Below are positions 43,421 to 51,217 of a DNA stretch of 51,723 nucleotides, in pieces. The position numbers and the translations under genes are program-made. This DNA is from Atopobiaceae bacterium (GTDB lineage Bacteria > Actinomycetota > Coriobacteriia > Coriobacteriales > Atopobiaceae). The stretch covers positions 1-51,723 of the forward strand of contig CADFJN010000018.1 in assembly GCA_902834555.1 (NCBI GenBank), given 5' to 3'. Every line of letters starts with the position of its first letter. The stretch's first letter is position 1. The notes beneath the pieces were generated by a model, which did no database searches, had not been told where the DNA came from, and was given only the letters and a program-made list of their open reading frames with translations.

Positions 43421-43920
43421 GTTCCCGCGGAGACGGACGGGGCGATTCCGTCCCGGAGGGCTTTACGCTCTCGATGGCCCTCCTGGACTGCGTGCCTGTG
43501 GCGTTCTTCTGCGTGAGCGCGGGCGTCCTGGCAACGCACTTTGACAGCGCGCTGTTCCGCGCGGGCGTTGTGCTCGTCGTGCTTGCCGGCGTGCTCAAGG
43601 TGAGCTGGAAGCTCGTTTTGGCGTTGGCAAGAAGAGACGTGCGCTTTCTCAACCGGCAGATGCGCTACCTGATGCCTGTGGGCTTTGGGCTGGTGGTCAT
43701 TGCGCTTGTGGTCGACAGCGCAGAGTGGTCAATGGACACCGTCCTGGCTCACGTAGCAGCGATGCCCTCACTGCTGTTTCTCGTCATGGGGCTTGCGGGG
43801 ATGATCATCATGGCTTGGTTCGTCAGTCACCTTGACGGCCGCGACGCAAAGGCAAACTGGAAGGAGCAGGCGGTAAACGCCATAACCCAGCTGTGCATCA
43901 TGCTTGCGATCGTGCTTTGA
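43405..43920 (+). CDS. Four-helix membrane protein, unknown function
   Basis: Translation is likely from GTG 43405, five bases after GGAG, overlapping the DUF1295 gene by 16 bases; ATG 43417 is an alternative in an ATGA overlap. The 171-residue product has about four hydrophobic segments and no family motif I recognise. Close overlap suggests a shared role with the upstream membrane enzyme. Confidence 0.7.
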   Translation: MASRMSSRGDGRGDSVPEGFTLSMALLDCVPVAFFCVSAGVLATHFDSALFRAGVVLVVLAGVLKVSWKLVLALARRDVRFLNRQMRYLMPVGFGLVVIALVVDSAEWSMDTVLAHVAAMPSLLFLVMGLAGMIIMAWFVSHLDGRDAKANWKEQAVNAITQLCIMLAIVL

Positions 43921-43998
43921 GATGGAACTTCGAGATTCCCTCGTACTGGAATCAAACCATTTGGAGTTCATAATCAGCTGGCCTATCGGGTTGACGGT

Positions 43999-44349
43999 AT
44001 GCCATGTTTTCGCAAACATGAACTATTGGCTGTCACCGCGAACGTCTGGTCAGACATCTTCACCTGTGACACCTCACCACATGAGGATGACGAGAAGGGC
44101 TTCGATGGATATATCAAGCGGATATTCGAAAACGCGCGGGCGGGGATGAAGCGATACCCTGGCTTTCTCCCCGCCCACGTGCTGGACCAAGCGAGCAAGC
44201 AGGACCGGCGCACTCAGGGCCGAGAGATGATGCGCTCGTTCTTTGAGCACATCGAGAATGGCATGATTCGCACCTTGGATGCAGACAAACGCGTGCGCCA
44301 GGACGCGTTCACAGGTGACCTTACCAGGGAGGGTTCGCAGAACTGGTAA
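43999..44349 (+). CDS. Unrecognised 116-residue protein, possibly a truncated gene
   Basis: The frame from ATG 43999 has third-position G/C bias throughout, as in real genes here, and a charged soluble product (FDGYIKRIFENARAGMK, then GREMMRSFFEHIENGM). No good ribosome site precedes the ATG. The frame remains open upstream to 43921 without any start codon, so the gene may have lost its 5' end. Function unknown. Confidence 0.4.
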   Translation: MPCFRKHELLAVTANVWSDIFTCDTSPHEDDEKGFDGYIKRIFENARAGMKRYPGFLPAHVLDQASKQDRRTQGREMMRSFFEHIENGMIRTLDADKRVRQDAFTGDLTREGSQNW

Positions 44350-44489
44350 CGCAGCAGCTGGTAGTCCTGCTAATTCTTGGGAAAGACAGCTGCGGCGCAC
44401 TTGTCGCCGCTGTTCAAAGGGTCCTTTACTGATCGATCGCTTGCAATTGTGGGCGCGACACCGAGGACCGCACGCCGCAACCGGGGAAC

Positions 44490-45599
44490 CTAGTCAATCC
44501 TGCCCCTGCGATCCATCCCCTCACGCTGGTAAAAGCGACGCTTGTCCCCATACATCTGCCGCTCCGCACGCTTGACAAGGTCCGTGACATCGATGTTTGG
44601 CAACCAGCTGGTTGCAACTCCAAACGAAGCGTAGCAAGAGTTCACCTCGATTTCGCGTCTCACGTTCTCAAGCCTACGCTCGACTTGCTTCTCATCGGCA
44701 TCCCGGAGAAGGACAACAAACTCGTCACCGCCAATACGGTAGGTGTCCTTCTTACCAAATTCCTTTCGCAGCGAGGACGCAAGGCACTGAAGCATGGCGT
44801 CCCCCTCTGCATGGCCATCAACCTCGTTAAGCTCGTGCAGGCCGTTGAGGTCGGAGAAGATGCAGGTAAGGCTCTTGCGACACTTTAAGGGATACTCGGC
44901 AAGGGCACGCTCGTAGGAGTTGCGGTTATGGACGTCCGTAAGCAAGTCGATTTTGCTCAGCTTGTCGAGCTTGAGCTGCGCATACTCCTGGTTAAGCTTC
45001 ACGTTGATCAAATAAAAGTTAATGCCAACGCTAGCAAGGGAGAAGATGCAAGAGTTAATCACATCGTCAACAACATACTCGGGATTATCAAACGTCACTG
45101 CCATACAAACAAAAAAGGCCGTGTGCATGGCGATACAGAGTGCAATTCTCCGCCGCCGATCCGTGAATAGAAGCGGAGAGGCAAGGACAAAGGCGGGAAA
45201 GACGGTCGATACCTGCTGGCGATTGAGCACGGTTCCCAGCACCGTAGAAAAAACCAACAGAATGCTGATCATGATGTACATCAGGGCATAGACAGCGCTC
45301 TCGTTATCCGGCTGCACGCGTGACGCAATTCCATACATTGCCAGGGTGACCACAAGTGCCGCGACGTAAAGAACGCGAGCAGAGCTCATCGCTTGGCTAA
45401 AGAACGATGCCAAGAGCATGATGACCATCATGACGGCAAAGCCGAGAGACACCAGAAGAACGTTCTGGTAGTTCTTTTTTGACACCCTAGGGCGAATCTT
45501 CTGCCATTGGTCATCAGTAATGCGCATCTCGACGACCTTATGTATTCTGCCCAGAACCGTCATCGGCGAGACCGCCCGAGCTTCATAGGCAGTCGCCAT
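44490..45599 (-). CDS. Membrane diguanylate cyclase
   Basis: Six membrane segments lie in residues about 45-200, followed by a GGDEF domain (residues about 210-365) with RIGGDEF and FSDLNGLHELNEVDGHAEGD. The expected product is cyclic di-GMP. The RxxD inhibitory site normally five residues before GGDEF is absent (the sequence there is KKDTYRI), so product inhibition may be missing. The start is ATG 45599 or GTG 45611. It lies just downstream of the EAL-GGDEF gene on the same strand. Confidence 0.88.
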   Translation of the reverse strand: MATAYEARAVSPMTVLGRIHKVVEMRITDDQWQKIRPRVSKKNYQNVLLVSLGFAVMMVIMLLASFFSQAMSSARVLYVAALVVTLAMYGIASRVQPDNESAVYALMYIMISILLVFSTVLGTVLNRQQVSTVFPAFVLASPLLFTDRRRRIALCIAMHTAFFVCMAVTFDNPEYVVDDVINSCIFSLASVGINFYLINVKLNQEYAQLKLDKLSKIDLLTDVHNRNSYERALAEYPLKCRKSLTCIFSDLNGLHELNEVDGHAEGDAMLQCLASSLRKEFGKKDTYRIGGDEFVVLLRDADEKQVERRLENVRREIEVNSCYASFGVATSWLPNIDVTDLVKRAERQMYGDKRRFYQREGMDRRGRID

Positions 45600-45638
45600 T
45601 CCTTCCGACACCTGTATAAATAACGATATCCAGTAAAA

Positions 45639-45666
45639 TCATACCCGCCTATCAGCTTTTTGAAAT
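45639..45666 (-). promoter_or_regulatory. Candidate promoter of the diguanylate cyclase
   Basis: On the minus strand TTTCAA (45661-45666) and TATGAT (45639-45644) are spaced by 16 bases in the gap after the EAL-GGDEF stop. Confidence 0.4.
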
Positions 45667-45687
45667 GCAAAGGTTACCCAAACGCTC

Positions 45688-48600
45688 CTATTTCACATCA
45701 AAGTCGGTCACAACATGATCCTTGGAACGCAGCCCCTTTGCCTCGTACCGATATCGGTCCGCCCGGTCAACAAGCGACTTGATGCCGTCATCGTCTCGCA
45801 CCACGGTGACCCCAATTGAAACCTGAAACGTAACGCTATCGTCGCCGTATCTCACAACGATGCTCTCCGCGATCCTCCTGAAGCGAATCGAGGCCCCCTT
45901 GATGTCCTCATCCTGCTGAAGTTGGAGAATGCCGACAAACTCGTCTCCGCCCCACCTGCAGAAACTGTCGGTCTTTCTTCCGTACGTACGCAAGGCGTCA
46001 CCAAAGGCCCGAAGGGTCTTGTCGCCCACCTTGTGCCCGTAAGCGTCATTAAGCGCATGGAAGTTGTCTATGTCGGCAAAGAGAAGCGCAAACTTCCTCC
46101 CGGTGCGCCGGTGAAGCTCGAGCGCCTCGTCGATGCAAGTCTCCATGTACTTGCGCCCCGGCAGACCTGTAAGAGAATCCTTGGTAGCCACCGAATAGAT
46201 CTTGCGGACCAGATCGCTATCGTAGCTTTCGTCAGCAAGCGGAACAAACATGGCAACAAACTTGTAGACTCTTCCGCTCTTGTCCTTCATGGGAACTAAC
46301 GTGTTTCGGATGAGAACGTCAGCGCCGCTCTTTGACCGCATGAACATCAACATGGTCTTGGCTTCGCCCGTTGCCAACGCAACGACGGCAGGGCAGCTCT
46401 CGACTGGAATGCGGTCACCATTGACGTAAGAGCACCTCAGCAACCCATTAGCGCAGGACTTCCCTTCCGCCTCAGCGGGGCTGTAGCCGAGCACCCTCTC
46501 TGCCTCTCGATTCCAATAGCAGATGGTATGGTCGGGGCCAAGCGTATAGCAGCCAATTGGCACAGAGTTCATAACCTCCCGCAGCGCCTTGCGACTCTCC
46601 GTGTCGTCATCTTCTTGTGTATCGTCCGCGAAGGACCCCGCAAACAAGGATCCCGTCAGGCGCTTCTGAAGGGCAGCTACCTCCTCCGCATACACAATCT
46701 GGATGATTGGGGACATGGTGAAACTGTAGTTCCCGACCTTCCGGATGCAACCCACGGCATGGCGGATCCTCTCGCCAAACTCCTGTATCTCTTCCCTGGA
46801 TTGGTATTTGCTGAGGATCCCGTACCGCCCAACCCCTAGGCGCGCCGCAATGCCACGGTTTGCGATTACGTCGAGGATTGTCGAGCTGCACGCAGAGGTC
46901 AGTTGAGAACGCATTTCAGAACCCGCCCGTGAGCCCAAATGGGTTAGCTCGGGAACGTCAACGTAGATGATGCCAAAGCCCCTATGGCTGATGCCAAAGT
47001 CAGCAACGCAGGAAAGCAGGCTCTCCACGAACTGGTCAATGGTGCAAAGACTTCTCGACCGCGTTGGGGTCACTTCCGAAATGCAGGGGGTTCGACCGGC
47101 GCAGTCTAGCGCATCGTCAAGGAAGTACCCCATGAGGCCGCAAATCTCGCCACCCCTGTAGACTGGCCATTTTGTTGCATGGATGCTTCGAATGGAACCG
47201 CCATTGATGCACTTGCCAGGGACGTTGATGGACACCACGCCGTTAGCGAGAATCTCACTTTCTGCTTGCCTGTAGTCCTCCTCACTGGGGTGCCAGTTCA
47301 TGTCCTCGTCGGTCTTCCCCATGATGTCTTTGACGGAGGAGAGGCCGTAGTAATCGAGAAAAGTCTTGCTTGCACCAACGAACCTACGATCTTTGTCTTT
47401 CCAGAAGAGCTTAAGCGGGATGTACGGCATGAGGCTGTCCCACAGCACCATCTCAAGGTTCTCGTCGTTCCCAGAGAACATCGAGTAGGAGCCGCTCTTG
47501 GCGGCAGAGATTTCCTGCGCGAGGCTCTGAAGATCAAGGTAACGGATGCCGTAGATTGCCTGTTCCCGGTTGGAGTCCTTCACAAATGCAAGCATATGCT
47601 CCATCCAGCGATACTTTCCATTCGTATCGATGGTGCGGAAGACATCACGGAGAACACCGCCCTTCGCGCTCCTCAGACGCTCCCCTAAAGTATCTGGGTC
47701 AATGAACTTTGCGTATCGCTCCCAGTCAACCTCAAAGACCTTCGGTAGGAGCTTGGAATATTCACCGTTCTCATCACGAAGGGCGACGGTTTCCAGCTCG
47801 TCTGATCCCGTGATGTAGTTGCCAAAACGCAGGTTCTGAATTGCCTGCTTGGAGACATCAACATAGAAGACGTTGCGGTAAAACTCGAGAATACTCGACG
47901 TCATCTTGGCAAGATCGGAGACCTTCGCGGTAATTCTCGAGAAATCGAAGTACCTTGCAGCAATGAGGCTGTGCCCCTCGACCTTGCTGACCGCGCGAAA
48001 GCGAAAGAGCATATCCTTCCCAAAGAACGAGATGGCCTGCTCCCCTTCCTTACCGGTCTTAATGGCATACCGGACCGTCTTGTCCAAGTCGTTGTAGGAA
48101 AGCTCATTCCAATGGTTGACCGCGTCCTCGAACTGCCCAACGTCTTTTGCGCCATACTGCCTGATCATCCGCAGAGCAGGGTCGTTGACCTGCAGCAGGT
48201 CAAAATGCCCATCGTGGTAGTCGTAAAGCGTAAGCGGCGCGTCGGTAAGAAAGTTCACGCTCGCCGCTGCGTCATATAACGCCTTTTCGTTCATATCCTC
48301 GATGGGCACGCCTTTGGTCACACATGCCTCAAGCGTCTCATCAAACGGCAGGGGCTTCCCAAAGTAGTAGCCCTGAAGCTTTGAGCATCCAATTCTTCGG
48401 AGGAATTCAGCCTGCTCCTTCGTCTCCACGCCTTCGGCGAGCGTACGTATGCCTATACGATTATCCATGGAGACAACGGAGGAAATGATGTCGCGAGAGC
48501 GCTTGGTGTCTTTGCGCAGAAATGCCATATCGAGCTTGAGGACATCGAAGCTGTAGTCCTTGAGCAGGTTCAGCGAGCTGTAGCCGCTGCCAAAGTCATC

Positions 48601-48966
48601 CATCCAGACCTCATAGCCCGCATCCCGGAAGCGGTTGAGGGTTGAGAAGATGACGTCCTTTTGAGAGACGAGGGCGCTCTCGGTCACCTCGATGTGAAGC
48701 GTGCGGCGGGGAATGCCGTAGTCTATTACAAGAGACTCAATCTCGCTGAAGATGTCGCAGCTGAGAAAATCGATCCTGGACAGGTTCACGGAGATGGGAA
48801 TCTCGGCCAACCCGATGCGACTCCTGTCTGCGATCCTCGAGACCACCTGCTTGATAACGCAGAGGTCGAGCTTCCAAATCTGCTGAGACTCCTCAAGCGC
48901 ACCGATGAAGACAGCTGGCGGAAGCAGTCCCCTCTCAGGATCGTCCCAGCGGACAAGGGCCTCCAT
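45688..48966 (-). CDS. EAL-PAS-GGDEF cyclic di-GMP protein, 5' end missing
   Basis: The 1092-residue reading starts at ATG 48966 in the middle of an EAL domain: MEALVRW, then VNLSR, VTESAL, DDFGSGYSS, LKLD, LAEGVET and QGYYFGKPL, so nearly all phosphodiesterase residues are present. PAS-like regions follow (for example IGCYTLGPDHTICYWN), and a C-terminal GGDEF domain has CRWGGDEF with an RKTD inhibitory site exactly five residues before. The EAL N-terminal strand, including YQPII, is encoded in frame upstream to 49044, but there a stop codon precedes it and no ATG, GTG or TTG lies between. The original N-terminus is therefore missing or lies elsewhere. Expression of a stable protein is uncertain. 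Confidence 0.8.
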   Translation of the reverse strand: MEALVRWDDPERGLLPPAVFIGALEESQQIWKLDLCVIKQVVSRIADRSRIGLAEIPISVNLSRIDFLSCDIFSEIESLVIDYGIPRRTLHIEVTESALVSQKDVIFSTLNRFRDAGYEVWMDDFGSGYSSLNLLKDYSFDVLKLDMAFLRKDTKRSRDIISSVVSMDNRIGIRTLAEGVETKEQAEFLRRIGCSKLQGYYFGKPLPFDETLEACVTKGVPIEDMNEKALYDAAASVNFLTDAPLTLYDYHDGHFDLLQVNDPALRMIRQYGAKDVGQFEDAVNHWNELSYNDLDKTVRYAIKTGKEGEQAISFFGKDMLFRFRAVSKVEGHSLIAARYFDFSRITAKVSDLAKMTSSILEFYRNVFYVDVSKQAIQNLRFGNYITGSDELETVALRDENGEYSKLLPKVFEVDWERYAKFIDPDTLGERLRSAKGGVLRDVFRTIDTNGKYRWMEHMLAFVKDSNREQAIYGIRYLDLQSLAQEISAAKSGSYSMFSGNDENLEMVLWDSLMPYIPLKLFWKDKDRRFVGASKTFLDYYGLSSVKDIMGKTDEDMNWHPSEEDYRQAESEILANGVVSINVPGKCINGGSIRSIHATKWPVYRGGEICGLMGYFLDDALDCAGRTPCISEVTPTRSRSLCTIDQFVESLLSCVADFGISHRGFGIIYVDVPELTHLGSRAGSEMRSQLTSACSSTILDVIANRGIAARLGVGRYGILSKYQSREEIQEFGERIRHAVGCIRKVGNYSFTMSPIIQIVYAEEVAALQKRLTGSLFAGSFADDTQEDDDTESRKALREVMNSVPIGCYTLGPDHTICYWNREAERVLGYSPAEAEGKSCANGLLRCSYVNGDRIPVESCPAVVALATGEAKTMLMFMRSKSGADVLIRNTLVPMKDKSGRVYKFVAMFVPLADESYDSDLVRKIYSVATKDSLTGLPGRKYMETCIDEALELHRRTGRKFALLFADIDNFHALNDAYGHKVGDKTLRAFGDALRTYGRKTDSFCRWGGDEFVGILQLQQDEDIKGASIRFRRIAESIVVRYGDDSVTFQVSIGVTVVRDDDGIKSLVDRADRYRYEAKGLRSKDHVVTDFDVK

Positions 48967-49041
48967 CCCACAGAGATGCCCAGTGCAGGAGCGAATAATT
49001 GGCTGATAGAAGACACGTATCCAGGGCGCAATCCTTGATGA

Positions 49042-49055
49042 GTGTCAATAGACAC
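49042..49055. repeat. Small palindrome at the end of EAL homology
   Basis: GTGTC and GACAC flank a four-base AATA. The in-frame EAL reading ends inside it with TGA at 49047-49045. It may mark a recombination junction. Confidence 0.4.
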
Positions 49056-49153
49056 CAGAGGACACCACTTCCACAAATTGTGCTGTTTAACTGGTCATTT
49101 GCTGACCTTGGCGAACATGAGGCGACCACAGCCCCCGTCATGTAAAGTCGTCC

Positions 49154-49203
49154 GCAGTACGCAAATAGTACGCCACGTACTATCCACGTACTGCACGTAC
49201 TGC
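49154..49203. repeat. Cluster of CGTACT/AGTACG repeats before the integrase
   Basis: CACGTACT occurs at 49174-49181, 49185-49192 and 49194-49201, and the inverse core AGTACG at 49156-49161 and 49167-49172. Five copies in 46 bases directly upstream of an integrase gene suggest recombinase arm sites or an autoregulatory operator. Confidence 0.6.
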
Positions 49204-49252
49204 GACGCCCGCGGGCAGGCGCATCAAAGGTTCAAACGTTGATGGGGGCACG

Positions 49253-50491
49253 ATGCCGAGGAATCTGAGCAACGGGTTCGTCTTCAAGGACGAGAGGTCC
49301 GGCCACTGGAGGGCCGCGATCAGCTGGCAGGACGAGGACGGCAGGCAGAGGAGGATGACGCGAAACACCCCCGTCGCCTGCTATCCCGACAGGGTGAGCA
49401 GGAAGACCGGGAAGGTCACCAGGGACAACCGCGGGAAGGGCGCCGCCGAGGACTTCCTCAGGGAGTGGCGCGACGAGGAGGTCCGAAAGGACGAGGAGCT
49501 CTCCGGCACCGTCTCCTGCGAGACGCCTGTCTACCGCTACGTCCTCGACTACATAGACATGAAGGAGTCCACCGGCAACATCCTCGCCTCCACGGCGGAC
49601 GGCTACCGCTGGTACGCGAAGCACCTGCTGGGCACGGAGCTCGGCAAGACCCCCGTGGGGCAGGTCACCGCGAGGCAGATCCAGGAGTTCGAGCGCGACA
49701 TGGTGCAGGACGGCTACGGCGGCAACACCGTCTCCCACACCCACGTGCTGCTGAAGACGGCCTTCATCAGGGCGCGCAGGCTGGGCGACATCCCGTCGAA
49801 CCCCTTCGACCTCGTCGACGCGCCAAAGAGGCCCACGAAGCCGATAAACTCCCTCGACGCCACGAGCGTCCGGCAGCTCAACCAGACGCTCGGGAGCGTC
49901 GCCGACCCGTTCTCCACCGCCGTGCTCCTCGCGCTCATGACGGGGATGAGGCAGGGCGAGATATGCGCCCTCAGGTGGCAGGACGTCGACCGCGTGTCGC
50001 GCAAGATCCGGGTCTCGCACGCGCTCACGAGGGCGAGCGGCACCTTCGCGCTCTCCACGCCGAAGACCAGGAGCTCGGCCAGGACCATCCCCTACGGCGA
50101 CGAGCTCGCCCGCGTGCTTGAGGCGAGGTCGCGCGCCATGCACGGCGAGCGCGAGGCGATGGGCCTCGACTGGGACGAGGGGCTCTTCGTCGTGGGCAGC
50201 GCCGTCACCGGCGCCTGGAAGAGCCCGATGGCGCTGGGGCAGGAGTGGCGGGCGTTCGTGAGGGTTGCGAGGCTCGTTGGCTCCCAGGGCGAGCCGCCGA
50301 GGTTCCACGACCTCAGGCACACCTTCGCGACGATGGCGATCGGCTCCGGCGTGGACGTGAAGACCGTGAGCGCCATCCTCGGCCACTCCAACGCGGCGAT
50401 GACCCTCAACGTCTACGCCGACGCGCTCGCAGACAGCAAGAAGGCCGGCATGGACCTCATGGGCAGGATCATGTCCGCAGGGCTCTCGTAG
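49253..50491 (+). CDS. Tyrosine-type integrase
   Basis: The 412-residue protein has an AP2-like N-terminal DNA-binding region (GHWRAAISWQDEDGRQRR), a SAM-like core-binding domain (about 90-180), and a catalytic domain with Arg in GMRQGEICALRW, HDLRHTF, LGHSN and the Tyr nucleophile in TLNVYADA. The tetrad looks intact. The gene uses AGG often for Arg, unlike neighbouring housekeeping genes, consistent with transfer. ATG 49253 follows GGGGG. It marks an integrative element that includes the abi genes. Confidence 0.93.
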   Translation: MPRNLSNGFVFKDERSGHWRAAISWQDEDGRQRRMTRNTPVACYPDRVSRKTGKVTRDNRGKGAAEDFLREWRDEEVRKDEELSGTVSCETPVYRYVLDYIDMKESTGNILASTADGYRWYAKHLLGTELGKTPVGQVTARQIQEFERDMVQDGYGGNTVSHTHVLLKTAFIRARRLGDIPSNPFDLVDAPKRPTKPINSLDATSVRQLNQTLGSVADPFSTAVLLALMTGMRQGEICALRWQDVDRVSRKIRVSHALTRASGTFALSTPKTRSSARTIPYGDELARVLEARSRAMHGEREAMGLDWDEGLFVVGSAVTGAWKSPMALGQEWRAFVRVARLVGSQGEPPRFHDLRHTFATMAIGSGVDVKTVSAILGHSNAAMTLNVYADALADSKKAGMDLMGRIMSAGLS

Positions 50492-50671
50492 GAACGGGGT
50501 GCAGACGGCACCCATCGAAGCATCGGAAGCGGATTCGGGGCGGAAGCGAGTCCGGTTGCCGCGGCGCGTGCGGATGCACACCCTGGGGCGAACGGAACGC
50601 CGATGGCGACTTTGGAGGATCGCATTATGGAGCGTGCGATTGAGAATGTGTCATATGTAGAGTGTCTTCGC

Positions 50672-50677
50672 TATACT
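50672..50677 (+). promoter_or_regulatory. Likely -10 box of the abiE genes, leaderless
   Basis: TATACT ends six bases before ATG 50684, so transcription would start at or next to the start codon. No good -35 is seen; the surrounding A+T-rich stretch is unusual in this GC-rich segment. Confidence 0.45.
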
Positions 50678-50683
50678 ATTGCC

Positions 50684-51217
50684 ATGGCTAAGATAGACGA
50701 CATATACGGGGCGGCCGACGACTACGGCCTCGTGACGTCCGCGGACGCGAGGGCGCTCGGCGCCTCCGACGCGGAGGTGGTGCAGTACGCGGCGCGAGGG
50801 AGGCTCGAGCGCGTGGCCAGGGGCGTCTACCGCGTGCCCGTGTGGCCCTACCAGGAGCAGTCCCCCTACGCGATCGCCGTGAGGGCCGCGGGCGAGGGCG
50901 CCTACCTCTACGGCGAGTCCGTGGTGGCGCTCCTCGGGCTCTGCCCCACCGACCCGCGCGCCATCTGGGTGGCGACGCCCAGGAGGACCAGGCGCAGCCT
51001 CGGCGAGGGCGTGAGGCTCGTCTGGCGGAGGCACCCGGACAGGGTCACCTGGTACGAGGGCATAGCCTGCCAGGAGGCTGCCGACGCGATCCGCGAGGCG
51101 GCGAGGACCTTGGGGCCCTCCCGCGCCGTCGACGCGGCGCGCGAGGCGGAGCGGATGGGCTACGTCACGCCGGCCGAGCTCGCAGAGATCGAGGGGGAGG
51201 TGGGCGCCCATGCCTAG
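50684..51217 (+). CDS. abiEi: AbiEi-type antitoxin
   Basis: AbiEi represses its operon and counters AbiEii in a type IV toxin-antitoxin system linked to abortive phage infection. The N-terminal winged helix is seen in MAKIDDIYGAADDYGLVTSA and GRLERVARGVYRVP, followed by the family C-terminal domain. Start ATG 50684 fits a leaderless transcript; ATG 50627 behind GGAGG is in frame and adds 19 residues. The stop overlaps the next gene by eight bases. Confidence 0.85.
   Translation: MAKIDDIYGAADDYGLVTSADARALGASDAEVVQYAARGRLERVARGVYRVPVWPYQEQSPYAIAVRAAGEGAYLYGESVVALLGLCPTDPRAIWVATPRRTRRSLGEGVRLVWRRHPDRVTWYEGIACQEAADAIREAARTLGPSRAVDAAREAERMGYVTPAELAEIEGEVGAHA

Noticed and set aside
49154..49203. 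Possible CRISPR array
   Set aside because: The repeats are only 6-8 bases and the gaps too short; no cas genes are present.
49232..50581. Minus-strand open frame of 449 codons over the integrase
   Set aside because: Composition is biased (Arg, Gly, Val, His-rich) and no domain is visible, while the plus strand encodes a complete integrase.
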